DNA from: Shewanella psychromarinicola
GTDB lineage: Bacteria > Pseudomonadota > Gammaproteobacteria > Enterobacterales > Shewanellaceae
Reading direction: 5' to 3'
DNA length: 64,000 bases
Assembly (NCBI RefSeq): GCF_003855155.1
Contig: NZ_CP034073.1
Location: 2,666,001-2,730,000 of the forward strand
The position numbers and the translations under genes were made by a program. Below are positions 18,870 to 29,364 of this stretch, piece by piece (position 1 is the first letter of the stretch; every line of letters starts with the position of its first letter). Below the pieces are notes generated by a model. The model did no database searches and was not told the DNA's origin. It saw only the letters and a list, made by a program, of their open reading frames with translations.

Positions 18870-19781
18870 ATGTCTAAACGATTACCGCCTTTGAATGCTG
18901 TTAAAGCATTTGAAGCTGCAGCAAGACATTTGAGCTTTACCCGCGCCGCAGAAGAGTTGTTTGTCACTCAGGCTGCAGTGAGTCATCAGATTAAAGCATT
19001 AGAAGATTTTTTAGGGCTAAAGCTGTTTAGACGTAAAAATAGATCCTTATTGTTAACAGAAGAAGGCCAAAGTTATTTTCTGGACATTAAAGATATTTTT
19101 ATTGAGCTAGGGGAGGCGACTAATCGTCTGCTTGCCCGTAGTGCGGTAGGATCGTTAACGGTCAGTATGTCTCCAAGTTTTGCTATTCAATGGTTAGTAC
19201 CACGTTTAGCTAAGTTTAGCGAAAAAAATCCTGATATTGATGTGCGTATTAAAGCCGTTGATAGTAATGCTAATTCGTTAACCGACGATGTAGATGTTGC
19301 CATTTATTACGGCCAAGGTAATTGGCCTGGATTACGCGCCGATAAACTGCGTAACGAAGTGTTGATCCCTGTCTGTTCGCCATTATTACTCAATAGTGCT
19401 AAACCGTTAGCTCAACCCAGTGATTTAAAATTCCATACCTTGTTACATGATTCAAACCGTCAAGATTGGCAGGCATGGTTTAGACAGTGTGGCGTGAGCG
19501 ATATTAATGTCAATCAAGGGCCTATATTTAGCCATTCCTCATTAGTGCTTCAAGCAGCGGTGCATGGCCAAGGTGTGGCATTAGGTTATAGCGTACTTGC
19601 CAGACCTGATATCAAGGCTGGGCGCTTAGTGTGCCCGTTTTCTGAGGTGTTGGTGAGCAAAGAGGCTTATTACTTAGTGTGTCAACAAAACCATTCTGAG
19701 ATAGGTAAAATTTCAGCCTTTAGAGAATGGATGTTGGATATGTTTGCAGAGGAGTCGCGAAGTGAGTTGCTTAGCGGATAA
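18870..19781 (+). CDS. LysR-type regulator, GcvA-like
   Basis: 303 residues from the ATG at 18870; the frame also opens at a TTG (18861), but GAGGGG is placed correctly for the ATG. The N-terminal winged helix reads LPPLNAVKAFEAAARHLSFTRAAEELFVTQAAVSHQIKALE, the GcvA-group hallmark, followed by a substrate-binding domain to about residue 290. GcvA controls the glycine cleavage operon in E. coli, but no gcv genes lie nearby, so the target is unknown. The stop overlaps the next gene by 20 bp. Confidence 0.88.
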   Translation: MSKRLPPLNAVKAFEAAARHLSFTRAAEELFVTQAAVSHQIKALEDFLGLKLFRRKNRSLLLTEEGQSYFLDIKDIFIELGEATNRLLARSAVGSLTVSMSPSFAIQWLVPRLAKFSEKNPDIDVRIKAVDSNANSLTDDVDVAIYYGQGNWPGLRADKLRNEVLIPVCSPLLLNSAKPLAQPSDLKFHTLLHDSNRQDWQAWFRQCGVSDINVNQGPIFSHSSLVLQAAVHGQGVALGYSVLARPDIKAGRLVCPFSEVLVSKEAYYLVCQQNHSEIGKISAFREWMLDMFAEESRSELLSG

Positions 19782-20472
19782 TACGCCTTTGTTAGCCCAT
19801 GATTATCTGTTACAAGGTCCTAAAAGTGACACTTTGATTGTTTTTGCTCATGGTGCTGGGGCTAATATGCATCATCAATATATGACTTCGATGACCGATA
19901 AGTTAATCGCTCAAGGCTATCAAGTATACCGATTTAATTTCTTGTATATGCAAGCCAATATGCAAGATGGTAAACGTCGTCCGCCTGATCGAGCGCCTAA
20001 ATTACTCGCGCACTATGAACAAGTTCTCATGGATATTGAGCAGAAGATGGCGCTTGGCCTGATCAATTGCCAGCGGATTATCCTGATGGGTAAGTCAATG
20101 GGCGGTCGTATGTCGGCGATATTGGCCAGCACAGATCATCAACTACAGCAGCCACTTATTGCCGATGTCGTCAATAAAATTACTGCAGTAGTGTGTTTGG
20201 GATACCCTTTTATTCCGCTAAAAGGTGGCGAGCCACGACTTGCGCCGATTCAACACAATTCTCACCCGATGTTAATTGTTCAAGGTGAGCGAGATAAATT
20301 TGGCGATCTTCAACAAGTACCCAATTGGGCTTTGGGTGAACATGCAGAAGTCTGTTGGATTAGTGATGGCGATCATAGTTTGCAACCGCGAAAATCTTCT
20401 GGTTATACCCTTGAGGGCAATCTTAATCATGCCATCGAGAATATTAGTCAGTTTATTACCCGAGTAGGTTAA
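19762..20472 (+). CDS. Alpha/beta-hydrolase, KANL3/Tex30-like
   Basis: 236 residues from a GTG at 19762, placed 7 nt after AGAGGAG; an upstream TTG at 19744 has no ribosome site. The fold is suggested by LIVFAHGAGANMHHQY near the N-terminus, the nucleophile elbow GKSMGGRMS (about 114-122), and a late GERDKFG and GDHSLQPRK that could supply the acid and histidine. These small hydrolases have no agreed substrate. The gene overlaps the regulator stop by 20 bp, so the two are translationally coupled. Confidence 0.82.
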   Translation: MSCLADNTPLLAHDYLLQGPKSDTLIVFAHGAGANMHHQYMTSMTDKLIAQGYQVYRFNFLYMQANMQDGKRRPPDRAPKLLAHYEQVLMDIEQKMALGLINCQRIILMGKSMGGRMSAILASTDHQLQQPLIADVVNKITAVVCLGYPFIPLKGGEPRLAPIQHNSHPMLIVQGERDKFGDLQQVPNWALGEHAEVCWISDGDHSLQPRKSSGYTLEGNLNHAIENISQFITRVG

Positions 20473-20647
20473 TGCTGTAACGCTATGTTTTACGCATATG
20501 CGGTGTCTACTTTGCTGATAGCTTGATCAACCCCGGCATCAATATTAACACTACATGAATACTAACGGTGATGGTTTAAGTCACGAAAATCAGCTTGCTT
20601 CAATAGTATGATGCATTGTCGATTTATGTTGTATGAGGTTAAGTAAA

Positions 20648-21028
20648 ATGAATAAAGGTCTATTATTATTTGCCACATTAAGTGGTTTTATGGCTGTAGC
20701 ACTGGGTGCTTTTGCTGCTCATGGGCTTAAAACTATCGCACCACCGGAATTAGTGAGTATTTTTAAGTTAGGAGTCGATTACCAGTTTTATCATACCTTC
20801 GGACTGATTGCATTGGCATTTTCCGCCCATTGGATCCCGTCAAAATTGATTAATTGGGCCGCTTACAGTTTCATTGCTGGGATCATATTGTTTTCTGGTT
20901 CATTATACCTTTATGCCTTTACTGGTGCTAAATGGATTGGCCCAATAACGCCAATAGGTGGTTTATGTTTCCTCGTGGGTTGGTTGTTATTTGCCGCGGC
21001 GATTTGGCATACAAAATCAGTAGAATAA
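20648..21028 (+). CDS. DUF423 (YgdD-like) inner-membrane protein
   Basis: 126 residues from the ATG at 20648, chosen because a GAGG site precedes it; an ATG at 20633 is also in frame. It has four predicted membrane segments and the family features LGAFAAHGLK near the N-terminus, YQFYHTFGL, and a glycine/proline-rich end ITPIGGLCFLVGW. DUF423 proteins are small integral membrane proteins without an established role. In E. coli ygdD sits beside rlmM, and here rlmM also follows directly, so the pairing is conserved. Confidence 0.88.
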   Translation: MNKGLLLFATLSGFMAVALGAFAAHGLKTIAPPELVSIFKLGVDYQFYHTFGLIALAFSAHWIPSKLINWAAYSFIAGIILFSGSLYLYAFTGAKWIGPITPIGGLCFLVGWLLFAAAIWHTKSVE

Positions 21029-21124
21029 TGGCTTGGCTAAATTCTCCCTCCTCGAGCATTTTTGAGTATAATAGCGTGATTATTGTCTCGCTATTATGCG
21101 AATATCCTTACGCTAAGGCTCCAA

Positions 21125-22213
21125 ATGAAAAAACTATTCCTATTTTGCCGCTCAGGCTATGAAAAAGACTGTGCAGCAGAAATTCAACAACGTGCCGCTG
21201 AGTTAAATGTTGATGGTTTCGTTAAAACCAATATCAACGATGCTTATGTGATATTTCAATGTTTTGACAAAAATGGTGCCGATACTTTAGCTAAGGAATT
21301 AGAACTTGGATCATTGATATTTGCTCGGCAAATGTTTGCTGCGGGCGAGTTATTGATTGATTTACCTGAGCAAGATCGTGTGGGACCGATAGTCGCCTCA
21401 CTAGCCGATTTGTCGAAGTGTGGTGAGTTGCGTGTTGAAACGCCTGACACCAATGAAGCCAAAGAATTATCCGCATTCTGTCGGAAATTGACGGTACCGT
21501 TACGCCAAAGTTTAAAAAAGATCGGCGCGCTACTGAGTACTGAAAATGGCCGTCGTCCGATTATTCATGTGTGTTTTATTGCACCGGGTAAAGCGTACAC
21601 AGGTTATTCGTTAAGCCATAATAGTTCACCTCATTTTATGGGGATCCCTCGCTTAAGAATGGCTGCAGATGCTCCGAGTCGCTCAAGCCTGAAATTGGAT
21701 GAAGCATTTGGCGTGTTCTTAACTAAAGAAGAGCAAGAAACACGTTGTCGCAGTGGCTTAAATGCAGTTGATTTAGGCGCTTGCCCTGGAGGGTGGACTT
21801 ATCAATTGGTCCGCCGCGGAATGATGGTTGCTGCAGTCGATAACGGTCCGATGGATCCTAAATTAATGGATTCGGGCCAAGTAAAGCATTACCGTGCTGA
21901 CGGTTTTCGTTTTGAACCACCACGTAAAAATATTTATTGGTTGGTATGCGATATGGTTGAAAAACCGGCTCGGGTTGCAGAACTGATGGAAGCATGGGCG
22001 ATTAATGGTTGGTTTAAAGAAGCGATTTTTAATCTTAAATTACCCATGAAGAGCCGCTATAAAGAAGTCAGCGTTATTTTAGAAACGATAGGCACCATTT
22101 TAACTGAAAATGAAATCGATTTTAAAATACAGTGTAAGCATCTTTATCATGATCGTGATGAAGTAACGGTTCATTTATGGATTTTCCCTGAAAAGGGCGT
22201 GAGCTACGCATAA
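21125..22213 (+). CDS. rlmM: 23S rRNA 2'-O-ribose methyltransferase RlmM
   Basis: 362 residues from the ATG at 21125 (MKKLFLFCRSGYEKDCAAEI). An N-terminal THUMP-like domain is followed by a Rossmann methyltransferase fold with the SAM-binding block VDLGACPGGWTYQLVRRG (about 217-234), AVDNGPMD, and NLKLPMKSRYKEV. It methylates the ribose of C2498 in 23S rRNA. An AAGGCT ribosome site lies just upstream. Earlier in-frame starts (21083) lack family sequence. Confidence 0.97.
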   Translation: MKKLFLFCRSGYEKDCAAEIQQRAAELNVDGFVKTNINDAYVIFQCFDKNGADTLAKELELGSLIFARQMFAAGELLIDLPEQDRVGPIVASLADLSKCGELRVETPDTNEAKELSAFCRKLTVPLRQSLKKIGALLSTENGRRPIIHVCFIAPGKAYTGYSLSHNSSPHFMGIPRLRMAADAPSRSSLKLDEAFGVFLTKEEQETRCRSGLNAVDLGACPGGWTYQLVRRGMMVAAVDNGPMDPKLMDSGQVKHYRADGFRFEPPRKNIYWLVCDMVEKPARVAELMEAWAINGWFKEAIFNLKLPMKSRYKEVSVILETIGTILTENEIDFKIQCKHLYHDRDEVTVHLWIFPEKGVSYA

Positions 22214-22234
22214 CTTTGCTAGCGCACATCTAAC

Positions 22235-22269
22235 AAAAAGCCCCATATGTCATGCATATGGGGCTTTTT
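22235..22269. terminator. Bidirectional terminator between rlmM and isocitrate dehydrogenase
   Basis: Perfect arms AAAAAGCCCCATATG and CATATGGGGCTTTTT around a 5-nt loop lie between two convergent genes and can serve both. Confidence 0.9.
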
Positions 22270-22316
22270 AGTCATGACTTATAAGATAAATAAGTCATTA
22301 ACCTAATCATAAAGAA

Positions 22317-23327
22317 TTATGCTAAACGATCAAGCACTGCTTGAGTGAAGTCGGTTGTACCGTGAGTGCCACCTAAATCGCGAGTGGTACGGTCACCTTC
22401 TTCAATAACAGCAGCTACAGCACTGCGGATCATCTCAGCTTTATCTGACATGCCTAAGTATTCTAGCATTTGAATCGACGCTAAAATAACTGAGGTAGGG
22501 TTCGCTAAATTTTTACCTGCAATATCGGGTGCACTACCATGTACCGCTTCAAAAATAGCAGCATTGCGACCTATGTTTGCCCCTGGAGCCATTCCTAAAC
22601 CGCCCACAAGACCGGCACATAAGTCAGATAAAATGTCACCAAATAGGTTAGTCGTTACGATAACATCAAAGTTTTCAGGATTCATAACCAGTTTCATGCA
22701 AGTGGCATCAACAATCATTTCTTCTGTGGTGATGTCTGGATAACGCAGACTCACTTCACGTGCCACTTTTAAGAACAAACCAGAAGTTGATTTCATGATG
22801 TTAGCTTTGTGAACTATGGTCACTTTTTTGCGATTTTCTTTGCGTGCAAGCTCAAAAGCAAACGTAGTGATCTGTTCTGCGCCATGACGAGTAATGATAC
22901 TGGTCGCTTCTGCAGTTTGACCATCATCAGATATTTTTTGACCTAAACCAGAGTACATACCTTCGGTATTTTCACGGACGGTAATAATATCAATGTTTTC
23001 ATAACGCGCTTGAGTCCCCTTAAATGAAATCACCGGGCGCACGTTAGCATAAAGACTGAACTGTTTACGCAAGCTCACATTGATAGAGGAAAACCCTTCA
23101 CCGACAGGTGTGGTTAACGGACCTTTAAGCGTAATACGATTTTTTTCGATAAGGTCTAAAGTACGTTGGGGTATAAGTTCACCGTGCTTTTCTAACGCCG
23201 TTAACCCAGCATCTGCAAATTCATATTCAAAGTTACATCCTGCTTTGTCGAGGATTTTTAATGCTGAATCGATAATGCTTGGTCCAATCCCATCACCTGG
23301 GATCACGGTTATTGTACGTTTTGACAT
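22317..23327 (-). CDS. Isocitrate dehydrogenase, NAD-dependent type
   Basis: 336 residues from the ATG at 23327, with GAAGGA just upstream (this lies inside the longer frame from 23342). It belongs to the isocitrate/isopropylmalate dehydrogenase family: VIPGDGIGPSI, the substrate-phosphate region TTPVGEGFSSINVSLRK, TVRENTEGMYSG, the metal-binding aspartates in TNLFGDILSDLCAGLVGGLGMAPG, and the cofactor loop EAVHGSAPDIAGKNLANPTS. The small monomer and this cofactor loop resemble NAD-type homoisocitrate/isocitrate enzymes of Shewanella, rather than E. coli Icd. It oxidises isocitrate to 2-oxoglutarate. 3-isopropylmalate dehydrogenase is excluded by the SSINVSLRK region. Confidence 0.87.
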   Translation of the reverse strand: MSKRTITVIPGDGIGPSIIDSALKILDKAGCNFEYEFADAGLTALEKHGELIPQRTLDLIEKNRITLKGPLTTPVGEGFSSINVSLRKQFSLYANVRPVISFKGTQARYENIDIITVRENTEGMYSGLGQKISDDGQTAEATSIITRHGAEQITTFAFELARKENRKKVTIVHKANIMKSTSGLFLKVAREVSLRYPDITTEEMIVDATCMKLVMNPENFDVIVTTNLFGDILSDLCAGLVGGLGMAPGANIGRNAAIFEAVHGSAPDIAGKNLANPTSVILASIQMLEYLGMSDKAEMIRSAVAAVIEEGDRTTRDLGGTHGTTDFTQAVLDRLA

Positions 23328-23735
23328 GAATAGTCCTTCCACGGTTGTGGTTACTGCAATTGTTAGACCGCATACATGACACGGCTAGGTGACGATAAAA
23401 ACCGTCGTTTTCTGCGGCGTATTTTAACGACTTTTAATGTTTATTTACAGAAAATAGTGAGTATTATCACATTATTTCCGTTATTTTTAAGTCAATCCTA
23501 ATCTGATTGATTTACTATGAACTTTTATTACAAATCGTTTACTTGTAAACCATCTAAGTTTGAAAACATGTCGGCGATTCTATATTTTATTGGCGAGCAT
23601 TAGCTTATTCGGTAAACATATTTTATATAGACGACTTTGGTCGAATGTAATGCTTGGTGTTTATTATTTATTGCTGGTTAAGATTATAGATAATCCATTA
23701 CTGCGATCTATTACGGGAACCATTAGAGGAAAACT
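23328..23735. other. Divergent promoter region, nothing specific seen
   Basis: This gap of about 400 bp separates the divergent isocitrate dehydrogenase and S9 peptidase genes and must hold both promoters. It is AT-rich, without a clear operator, repeat or further open frame. Confidence 0.4.
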
Positions 23736-26612
23736 GTGAAATTATTCAATTTAATTCCATTGGCAGTCTGTCTGTCATTTAGTGCCCATGCGGCCCCGCA
23801 ACGTGCTCTGTCCCTTGATGACATTATGCATTTTGAAACCTTACAACAGCCGATTATTTCTGATAATGGCAAAGTGATTGCGGTACAGGCTACACCTGAT
23901 AGGGGCGATAGTCGTGCATTAATTCGTTTTAGTGATAATCGCAAACAATATGAAATTGTCAATGGCACGGACGTTAACGTCAGTGCCGATGGTCTATTTG
24001 TATTGGCGACAATCGAAGCGACTTTATTTGACCGAGAAACCAAAGAGAAAGACGATTTACCCCATGAAGTGGTATTACTCAATACCAAAAATGGCAATCA
24101 GCAACGATTTGACAAGGTCGATTCCGCTTCATTTAGCGATGATGGCCGTTTTTTAGTGGTGAAGTTTAAGGTTAGCAAGCCAGAGTCAACTGATCCTGAG
24201 TCGACAGATCCTGAATCAAAAGTGTCTAAATCAACTACTGCTGGATCGGCAGAGTTAGCGCAGACAGCTTCAGAAACGACGGCTTCAGAGACGAAAAACA
24301 CCAGTGAAACAGAACATGATAGTACGCAAGCTGAAATTGAGGAGGCCGATAAAGGGGCAGATATTCGCTTAATTAATTTGGCTACTAACCATCAAACACA
24401 ACTATCGGATGTGACTCAATTTGCTTTTGATAAAGCCGTACATCATTTCGTTGCTGTGGTGAATAAAGTTGAAAATCAGCAGCATCAAGTGGTGTTAGTG
24501 ACATTATATAGCCAAACACAGCGTCAGCTTTACAGTAGTACTGATGAACATATTGAAGCATTAGCCATCAGTGATGATGGCCAATATGTTGCAGTAACGA
24601 AAGGCATGGCGAGTTCAATACGCTATGGCCGTGAGTACAATATGTTGTTACTGGATGTACAACACGATAAACAACGCCAGTTTGCTCAGTCTGAAGGGTG
24701 GACTTATAACCAGCATGCCAGCTTACTGTTTTCAAAAGATGGCCAACGTTTGTTTGTGGGACGAGTGCCAAAGGTTGCACAACAAGCTGCATTAGCTGAT
24801 TTTGAAAATCCAAGTGATGTGTTTAATCCAGACATTATTACCGCTAAAAAACAGTTACGTATTTGGCATGGTGATGATGCCAAAATTAAGCCCCAAGCAG
24901 TTAAAGAATATGAGCAAGAGTTAAAACGCACCTATTTAGCGGTTTTACACCTTGAGTCAAATAAGTTAATTCAATTAGCCGACCAAGCGGTTCCTGATGT
25001 CACTTATGGCGAGCAAGCACGTTACTTATTGGCCAGCTCCGATGTGCCCTATCAGAAAATGGTTACCTGGGCAGGCTTTTATCGTGATGTGTATTTGGTT
25101 GATGTCAAAACAGGCCAAAAAATCCTCGTATTAACTCAGCAACCTAGTGATGCTATGCCGACGTTGTCACCTCATGGTAAGTTTTTAGCTTATTATCAAC
25201 AAGGTAATGTCTATCTTTTTGATATAGCGTTAACGCGCAGGGTTAATTTAACCGCGAATATTGCGACCCCTTTTGCCAATGAAGATCATGATTATCCCAG
25301 TGCGGCACCCGGTTACGGTTTTGGCCCTTGGTTGGCCGATGACAGTGCTATTACGGTATATGATAAATATGATATATGGCAGTTTAATACCGCAGCGCAC
25401 AATGGGTTTATGTTGACCAAGGGCGAGGGGCGAAAACAGAAAACTCAATTTAGACTGGTTGGTTTAGCCCAAGAGAAACCGTTACCCGCGGTAGTCAATG
25501 ATGCTGAAACAGTGCTATTACAAGGCTATAGTCATCAAACAAAAGCGGACGGCTTTTTCAGTGCCAAGATAGGTGTGGCTGGCGTGAGCCGCTTAACTCA
25601 AAGCAAGGCTAAATTAACCTTGCTTGCTAGAGCCAATAAAGCCGCTGCAGTGGTGTTTTCAAAGCAGCGTTATGATTTGTATCCAGATTTATATATTGCA
25701 GATATTACCTCGCCACAGAATGCGCTGCAGCTTACCGAGCTGGACAAGCAGCGTGACGCGTTTAAATGGGGCAATGCTGAATTAGTGCATTGGCGAGATG
25801 GTGACGGCATTAACACCGATGGGGTATTAATTAAACCAACCAATTATCAAGCCGGTAAACAGTATCCAACCTTAGTCTATTTTTACCGTTTTATGAGTGA
25901 CAGATTACATGCTTTTCCTGACATGAAGCTCAACCACCGGCCTAACTTTGCTTGGTATGCTGATAATGGTTACGCTATTTTTCTACCGGATATTCGTTTT
26001 GAGATTGGCTATCCAGGAATTTCATCAGTAAAAGCGCTGACGGCAGGCGTGCAAAAGTTGATAGCGATGGGGGTTGCCGATCCCAATGCTGTTGGTATTC
26101 AAGGGCATTCTTGGGGCGGCTATCAGAGTGCATATGCGGTAACCCAAACCAATATCTTTAAAGCGGTAGTGACAGGTGCTCCGGTGTCGAATATGACCAG
26201 TGCTTACAGTGGTATTCGTCTTGGGTCAGGTTTAGCCAGGCAATTCCAATATGAAACAGGTCAAAGCCGGATCGGAGAGAGTCTGTTTAAGGCGCCACAG
26301 AAATACATTGAAAACTCGCCCATTTTCTATGTTGATCGCATTCAAACCCCAATGATGATCATGTTTGGTGATAAAGATGATGCAGTGCCTTGGGAGCAGG
26401 GGATTGAGTTGTATCTAGCAATGCGTCGTGCAGGGAAGGATGTGGTATTTTTACAATATGAAGATGAGCCACACCATTTGAAAAAGTATCCCAATAAGCT
26501 TGATTACAGCATTAAAATGAAACAGTACTTTGACCATTATTTAAAAGGGGCACCAGCCCCAGATTGGTTACGCCAGGGTGAAGCCTATCGGGAGTATAAA
26601 AAAGCAGATTAA
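23736..26612 (+). CDS. Secreted S9 family serine peptidase (prolyl oligopeptidase type)
   Basis: 958 residues from a GTG at 23736 with AGAGGA upstream. A signal peptide (about 1-20, ending AHA) indicates export. A long beta-propeller region (about 25-680) is followed by the alpha/beta hydrolase domain with the nucleophile elbow GHSWGGYQS (S792), the acid in FGDKDDAVPWEQG (about 881) and the histidine pair in EPHHLKKYP (913-914). The propeller carries a low-complexity insert rich in Ser, Thr and Glu at about 145-205, including three PEST(D)-like repeats. It likely degrades peptides in the periplasm. The gene is transcribed alone. Confidence 0.9.
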   Translation: MKLFNLIPLAVCLSFSAHAAPQRALSLDDIMHFETLQQPIISDNGKVIAVQATPDRGDSRALIRFSDNRKQYEIVNGTDVNVSADGLFVLATIEATLFDRETKEKDDLPHEVVLLNTKNGNQQRFDKVDSASFSDDGRFLVVKFKVSKPESTDPESTDPESKVSKSTTAGSAELAQTASETTASETKNTSETEHDSTQAEIEEADKGADIRLINLATNHQTQLSDVTQFAFDKAVHHFVAVVNKVENQQHQVVLVTLYSQTQRQLYSSTDEHIEALAISDDGQYVAVTKGMASSIRYGREYNMLLLDVQHDKQRQFAQSEGWTYNQHASLLFSKDGQRLFVGRVPKVAQQAALADFENPSDVFNPDIITAKKQLRIWHGDDAKIKPQAVKEYEQELKRTYLAVLHLESNKLIQLADQAVPDVTYGEQARYLLASSDVPYQKMVTWAGFYRDVYLVDVKTGQKILVLTQQPSDAMPTLSPHGKFLAYYQQGNVYLFDIALTRRVNLTANIATPFANEDHDYPSAAPGYGFGPWLADDSAITVYDKYDIWQFNTAAHNGFMLTKGEGRKQKTQFRLVGLAQEKPLPAVVNDAETVLLQGYSHQTKADGFFSAKIGVAGVSRLTQSKAKLTLLARANKAAAVVFSKQRYDLYPDLYIADITSPQNALQLTELDKQRDAFKWGNAELVHWRDGDGINTDGVLIKPTNYQAGKQYPTLVYFYRFMSDRLHAFPDMKLNHRPNFAWYADNGYAIFLPDIRFEIGYPGISSVKALTAGVQKLIAMGVADPNAVGIQGHSWGGYQSAYAVTQTNIFKAVVTGAPVSNMTSAYSGIRLGSGLARQFQYETGQSRIGESLFKAPQKYIENSPIFYVDRIQTPMMIMFGDKDDAVPWEQGIELYLAMRRAGKDVVFLQYEDEPHHLKKYPNKLDYSIKMKQYFDHYLKGAPAPDWLRQGEAYREYKKAD

Positions 26613-26648
26613 AACAGCGTAATTTGATTGTTTTAAATGAGATTTCTG

Positions 26649-26680
26649 CGCCCTATGCTGATACCGATAGGGCGTTTTAT
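26649..26680 (+). terminator. Intrinsic terminator of the S9 peptidase gene
   Basis: CGCCCTAT pairs with ATAGGGCG around a 10-nt loop, followed by TTTTAT, 36 bp after the stop. Confidence 0.75.
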
Positions 26681-26743
26681 CGTAAGCCTATTGATCGACA
26701 CTTAGTGGCTCTGTGGGGCGTTCACTGTCGATAGAAGGGGGTG

Positions 26744-27145
26744 TTATTGCGGAGATACTTGATCGGTTATCGGCACTGAAAAGTATTGTTCTTGTGTATC
26801 TTGTCCCCATGCTATCAGAAGATTATCTCTAAATAACAATGGCGTGCATTCTTCTTTAGTGGTTTCGCCATCTGATTTTATATGGTGAGTACGGTAATAC
26901 ATCACTTGATATTGTCCATCAAAGCCGGTTTTTGCTTCGACAAAATCAGCACTGCCTAATAACGTTCGGATCTCATCAAGGCTTTGACCAAAGTGGATAT
27001 CACTCATTTTTTGTAAATTGAAAGCTTCACGATCATCCCATGCCCTGTCTTCTGGTTGCGGTTCGTAAACAAAAATCACCACAGCAACAAACAGTAAATA
27101 GGCAGTGAATATTCCACCGATGATATAAGTCACTTTTGAGTTCAT
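26744..27145 (-). CDS. DUF3192-family protein
   Basis: 133 residues with one N-terminal membrane segment (about 7-27, YIIGGIFTAYLLFVAVVIFVY) and a soluble domain probably in the periplasm. The domain contains HFGQSLDEIRTLLGSADFVEA, resembling the SmpA/BamE-like fold, and YQVMYYRTHHIKSDGETTKEECTPLLF, which I recognise as DUF3192. Its function is unknown. It lies downstream of xni on the same strand with an 85-bp gap, and convergent to the S9 peptidase gene. Confidence 0.75.
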   Translation of the reverse strand: MNSKVTYIIGGIFTAYLLFVAVVIFVYEPQPEDRAWDDREAFNLQKMSDIHFGQSLDEIRTLLGSADFVEAKTGFDGQYQVMYYRTHHIKSDGETTKEECTPLLFRDNLLIAWGQDTQEQYFSVPITDQVSPQ

Positions 27146-27230
27146 AATGTGTTTAATCCGTTATGGTATAAATACGTTTGCTGTCTGTATTTCTTATTAT
27201 CTCATTGTCACATTATTACATTGTTTGTTA

Positions 27231-27998
27231 TTAGTTTGGTCTTAAATTGGTTCTAAATTGTTTCAAATTAATATTTAGTGGCATATCGCATTGCAGCTGC
27301 GCCAATTTATAGCTAATTCGCGCTATCTCTTTTCCTTCGGCTAATTTATGTGCCTGCTTGGCGCCAAGATTGTCTAAAGAACGATATAAATTAGCTAGTG
27401 TTCTGAATTTATTCAGTAAGTCGGCTGCTGATTTTGGTCCGATCCCCATAATACCCGGAATTTTATTGCCACTGTCGCCCGCTAGCGCAATAAAGTCGAG
27501 CATTTGATATTGCTCTATGCCGAGTTTTTTTTCATATTGTTGAACATCAAAAACATGCTGGTTGAAGTGATCCCATAAGGTGAGATTTTTTGTGGGTAGC
27601 TGACTAAAGCCTTTGTCGGTTGAAACAATGACCACTTCACCATTGTTGCTGATCATTTTCATCGCGATGGTGGCGATAACATCGTCTGCTTCAGATTGGG
27701 CATCAAAAGAGTGGATGTCGTGTTCTGCCAGTGTGGTTTTGATGTTAGCCAAGCCATCACTTAATGCCGTTGGCATGGGCTTTCGGCCTTTTTTGTAATC
27801 GCTATACAGCGTTTTACGCCAAGAGGGCTCACTGCCATCCCAGACCACAATGCAATGGGTTGGTTGATGCTGCACCAGCATTTTTTTAGATGCAGCTAAA
27901 ACCCGTTCTTGTACGCTAGTAATATCGTTTTCATCAGGTAGCACCGCATGAATACGGCGTACTAGATTGAGCCCGTCAATAATAAGTAATTTATTCAT
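27231..27998 (-). CDS. xni: Flap endonuclease Xni (ExoIX)
   Basis: 255 residues. The 5'-3' exonuclease fold is shown by [10 protein letters not shown] near the N-terminus, YKKGRKPMP, the acidic cluster [20 protein letters not shown], and the helix-hairpin-helix [22 protein letters not shown]. Xni is the stand-alone relative of the DNA polymerase I nuclease domain and cuts DNA flaps. Its ATG overlaps the end of ppnN by 8 bp, so the two are translationally coupled. In E. coli xni and ppnN (ygdG and ygdH) are also adjacent. Confidence 0.95.
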   Translation of the reverse strand: MNKLLIIDGLNLVRRIHAVLPDENDITSVQERVLAASKKMLVQHQPTHCIVVWDGSEPSWRKTLYSDYKKGRKPMPTALSDGLANIKTTLAEHDIHSFDAQSEADDVIATIAMKMISNNGEVVIVSTDKGFSQLPTKNLTLWDHFNQHVFDVQQYEKKLGIEQYQMLDFIALAGDSGNKIPGIMGIGPKSAADLLNKFRTLANLYRSLDNLGAKQAHKLAEGKEIARISYKLAQLQCDMPLNINLKQFRTNLRPN

Positions 27999-29355
27999 TG
28001 GTTTTTATTATGTTGTAGCAGGGCACGTAAGCGCTTCCTGGCAGTTTCATTCGTTGTTGTTTAACAAAAGCGTTTAATAGCTTATCCATCATGAGCATAA
28101 GTTTAGCATCACCTTTAATGTTAAAGGGACCAAACTGTTCGATCAACTTAATGGTAGCGCCTTTTACATTGCCGGCGACAATACCTGAAAACGCTTTGCG
28201 TAAGTTTGCGGCAAGTTCAGCTTTATTGTCCTGAAAGTTAAGGTTTAAATTTGCCATAACTTCATGGGTCGGATCAAAGGGTAATTGAAATTCGGGTTCA
28301 ATTTTTAGCGACCATTGATATTGGTAAGCATCACCTTTTTCTTTTCGATAGGTTTTTACATCTTGCATACCTTCTTTCATTATTTGTGCCACTTTGATAG
28401 GGTCATCAATAATGATTTGATACTTGCTTTGTGCTTCGGTGCCTAATGTAGTCCCAATAAATTCATCAATTACCGTGAAGTAATCAGCACTTTCTGCCGG
28501 TCCTGTTAGCACCAGTGGGAATGACATATTGCTATTGTGATCATTTAATAAGATACCAAGGAAATAGAGTAACTCTTCAGCGGTACCCGCGCCGCCTGGG
28601 AAAATAACGATACCGTGACCTAAACGCACAAAGGCTTCTAGACGCTTTTCTATGTCGGGTAAAATAACTAATTCATTGACAATTTGATTGGGTGGCTCAG
28701 CGTTAATAATGCTGGGTTCTGTTAAGCCTATATAGCGAGCATTGTGAACTCGTTGCTTGGCATGAGCAATTGCCGCGCCTTTCATTGGACCTTCCATTGC
28801 GCCGGGTCCGCAACCCGTACAAATATCTAATCTGCGTAACCCAAGTTGGTAACCGACATCTCGGGTATATTGATATTCGACTGCGTTGATGCTGTGTCCT
28901 CCCCAGCATACCACCACATTAGGATCTTTCATTGGCGATATCGCTTGAGCATTACGCAGTATGTCAAATACGACGTTGGTAATGTGGCTCGCATTACTTA
29001 AGTCAATGTGTTTTAAATTATCGTATTTATTACTGATGTAAATAATGTCGCGCAGCACGGCAAACAAGTGCTCTTGAATACCCGCAATAATTTCACCGTC
29101 GACAAAGGCTTGAATAGGGGGGTTGATGAGTTCAATCAGTATGCCTCTTTCTCGCTGTAAAATATTAATACTAAAGGATTCATAGCGACGAAACAGTTCT
29201 TCAGAGCTGTCGCTTATGACACCCGAGGCTAATACTGCTAGCGAGCAATTTCGATATAGCTGATACAAGTCGCTTTTTGCGCCTTGTTTTAAGCGTTCGA
29301 CTTCTAATTGAGAAAGTTGATCTAAGCTACCACGTGGACTAATTTTTACGATCAT
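27991..29355 (-). CDS. ppnN: Nucleotide 5'-monophosphate nucleosidase PpnN (YgdH)
   Basis: 454 residues from the ATG at 29355 ([22 protein letters not shown]), which has AAAGGAGT upstream. It closely follows E. coli YgdH: SSDLYQL-like N-terminus, [22 protein letters not shown], the LOG-family motif [13 protein letters not shown], and the C-terminal [13 protein letters not shown]. It cleaves purine nucleotides to base and ribose 5-phosphate and in E. coli is activated by (p)ppGpp. An 11-bp hairpin ends at the ribosome site (29365-29398), which could modulate translation. Confidence 0.95.
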   Translation of the reverse strand: MIVKISPRGSLDQLSQLEVERLKQGAKSDLYQLYRNCSLAVLASGVISDSSEELFRRYESFSINILQRERGILIELINPPIQAFVDGEIIAGIQEHLFAVLRDIIYISNKYDNLKHIDLSNASHITNVVFDILRNAQAISPMKDPNVVVCWGGHSINAVEYQYTRDVGYQLGLRRLDICTGCGPGAMEGPMKGAAIAHAKQRVHNARYIGLTEPSIINAEPPNQIVNELVILPDIEKRLEAFVRLGHGIVIFPGGAGTAEELLYFLGILLNDHNSNMSFPLVLTGPAESADYFTVIDEFIGTTLGTEAQSKYQIIIDDPIKVAQIMKEGMQDVKTYRKEKGDAYQYQWSLKIEPEFQLPFDPTHEVMANLNLNFQDNKAELAANLRKAFSGIVAGNVKGATIKLIEQFGPFNIKGDAKLMLMMDKLLNAFVKQQRMKLPGSAYVPCYNIIKTNE

Positions 29356-29364
29356 AAGCAACTC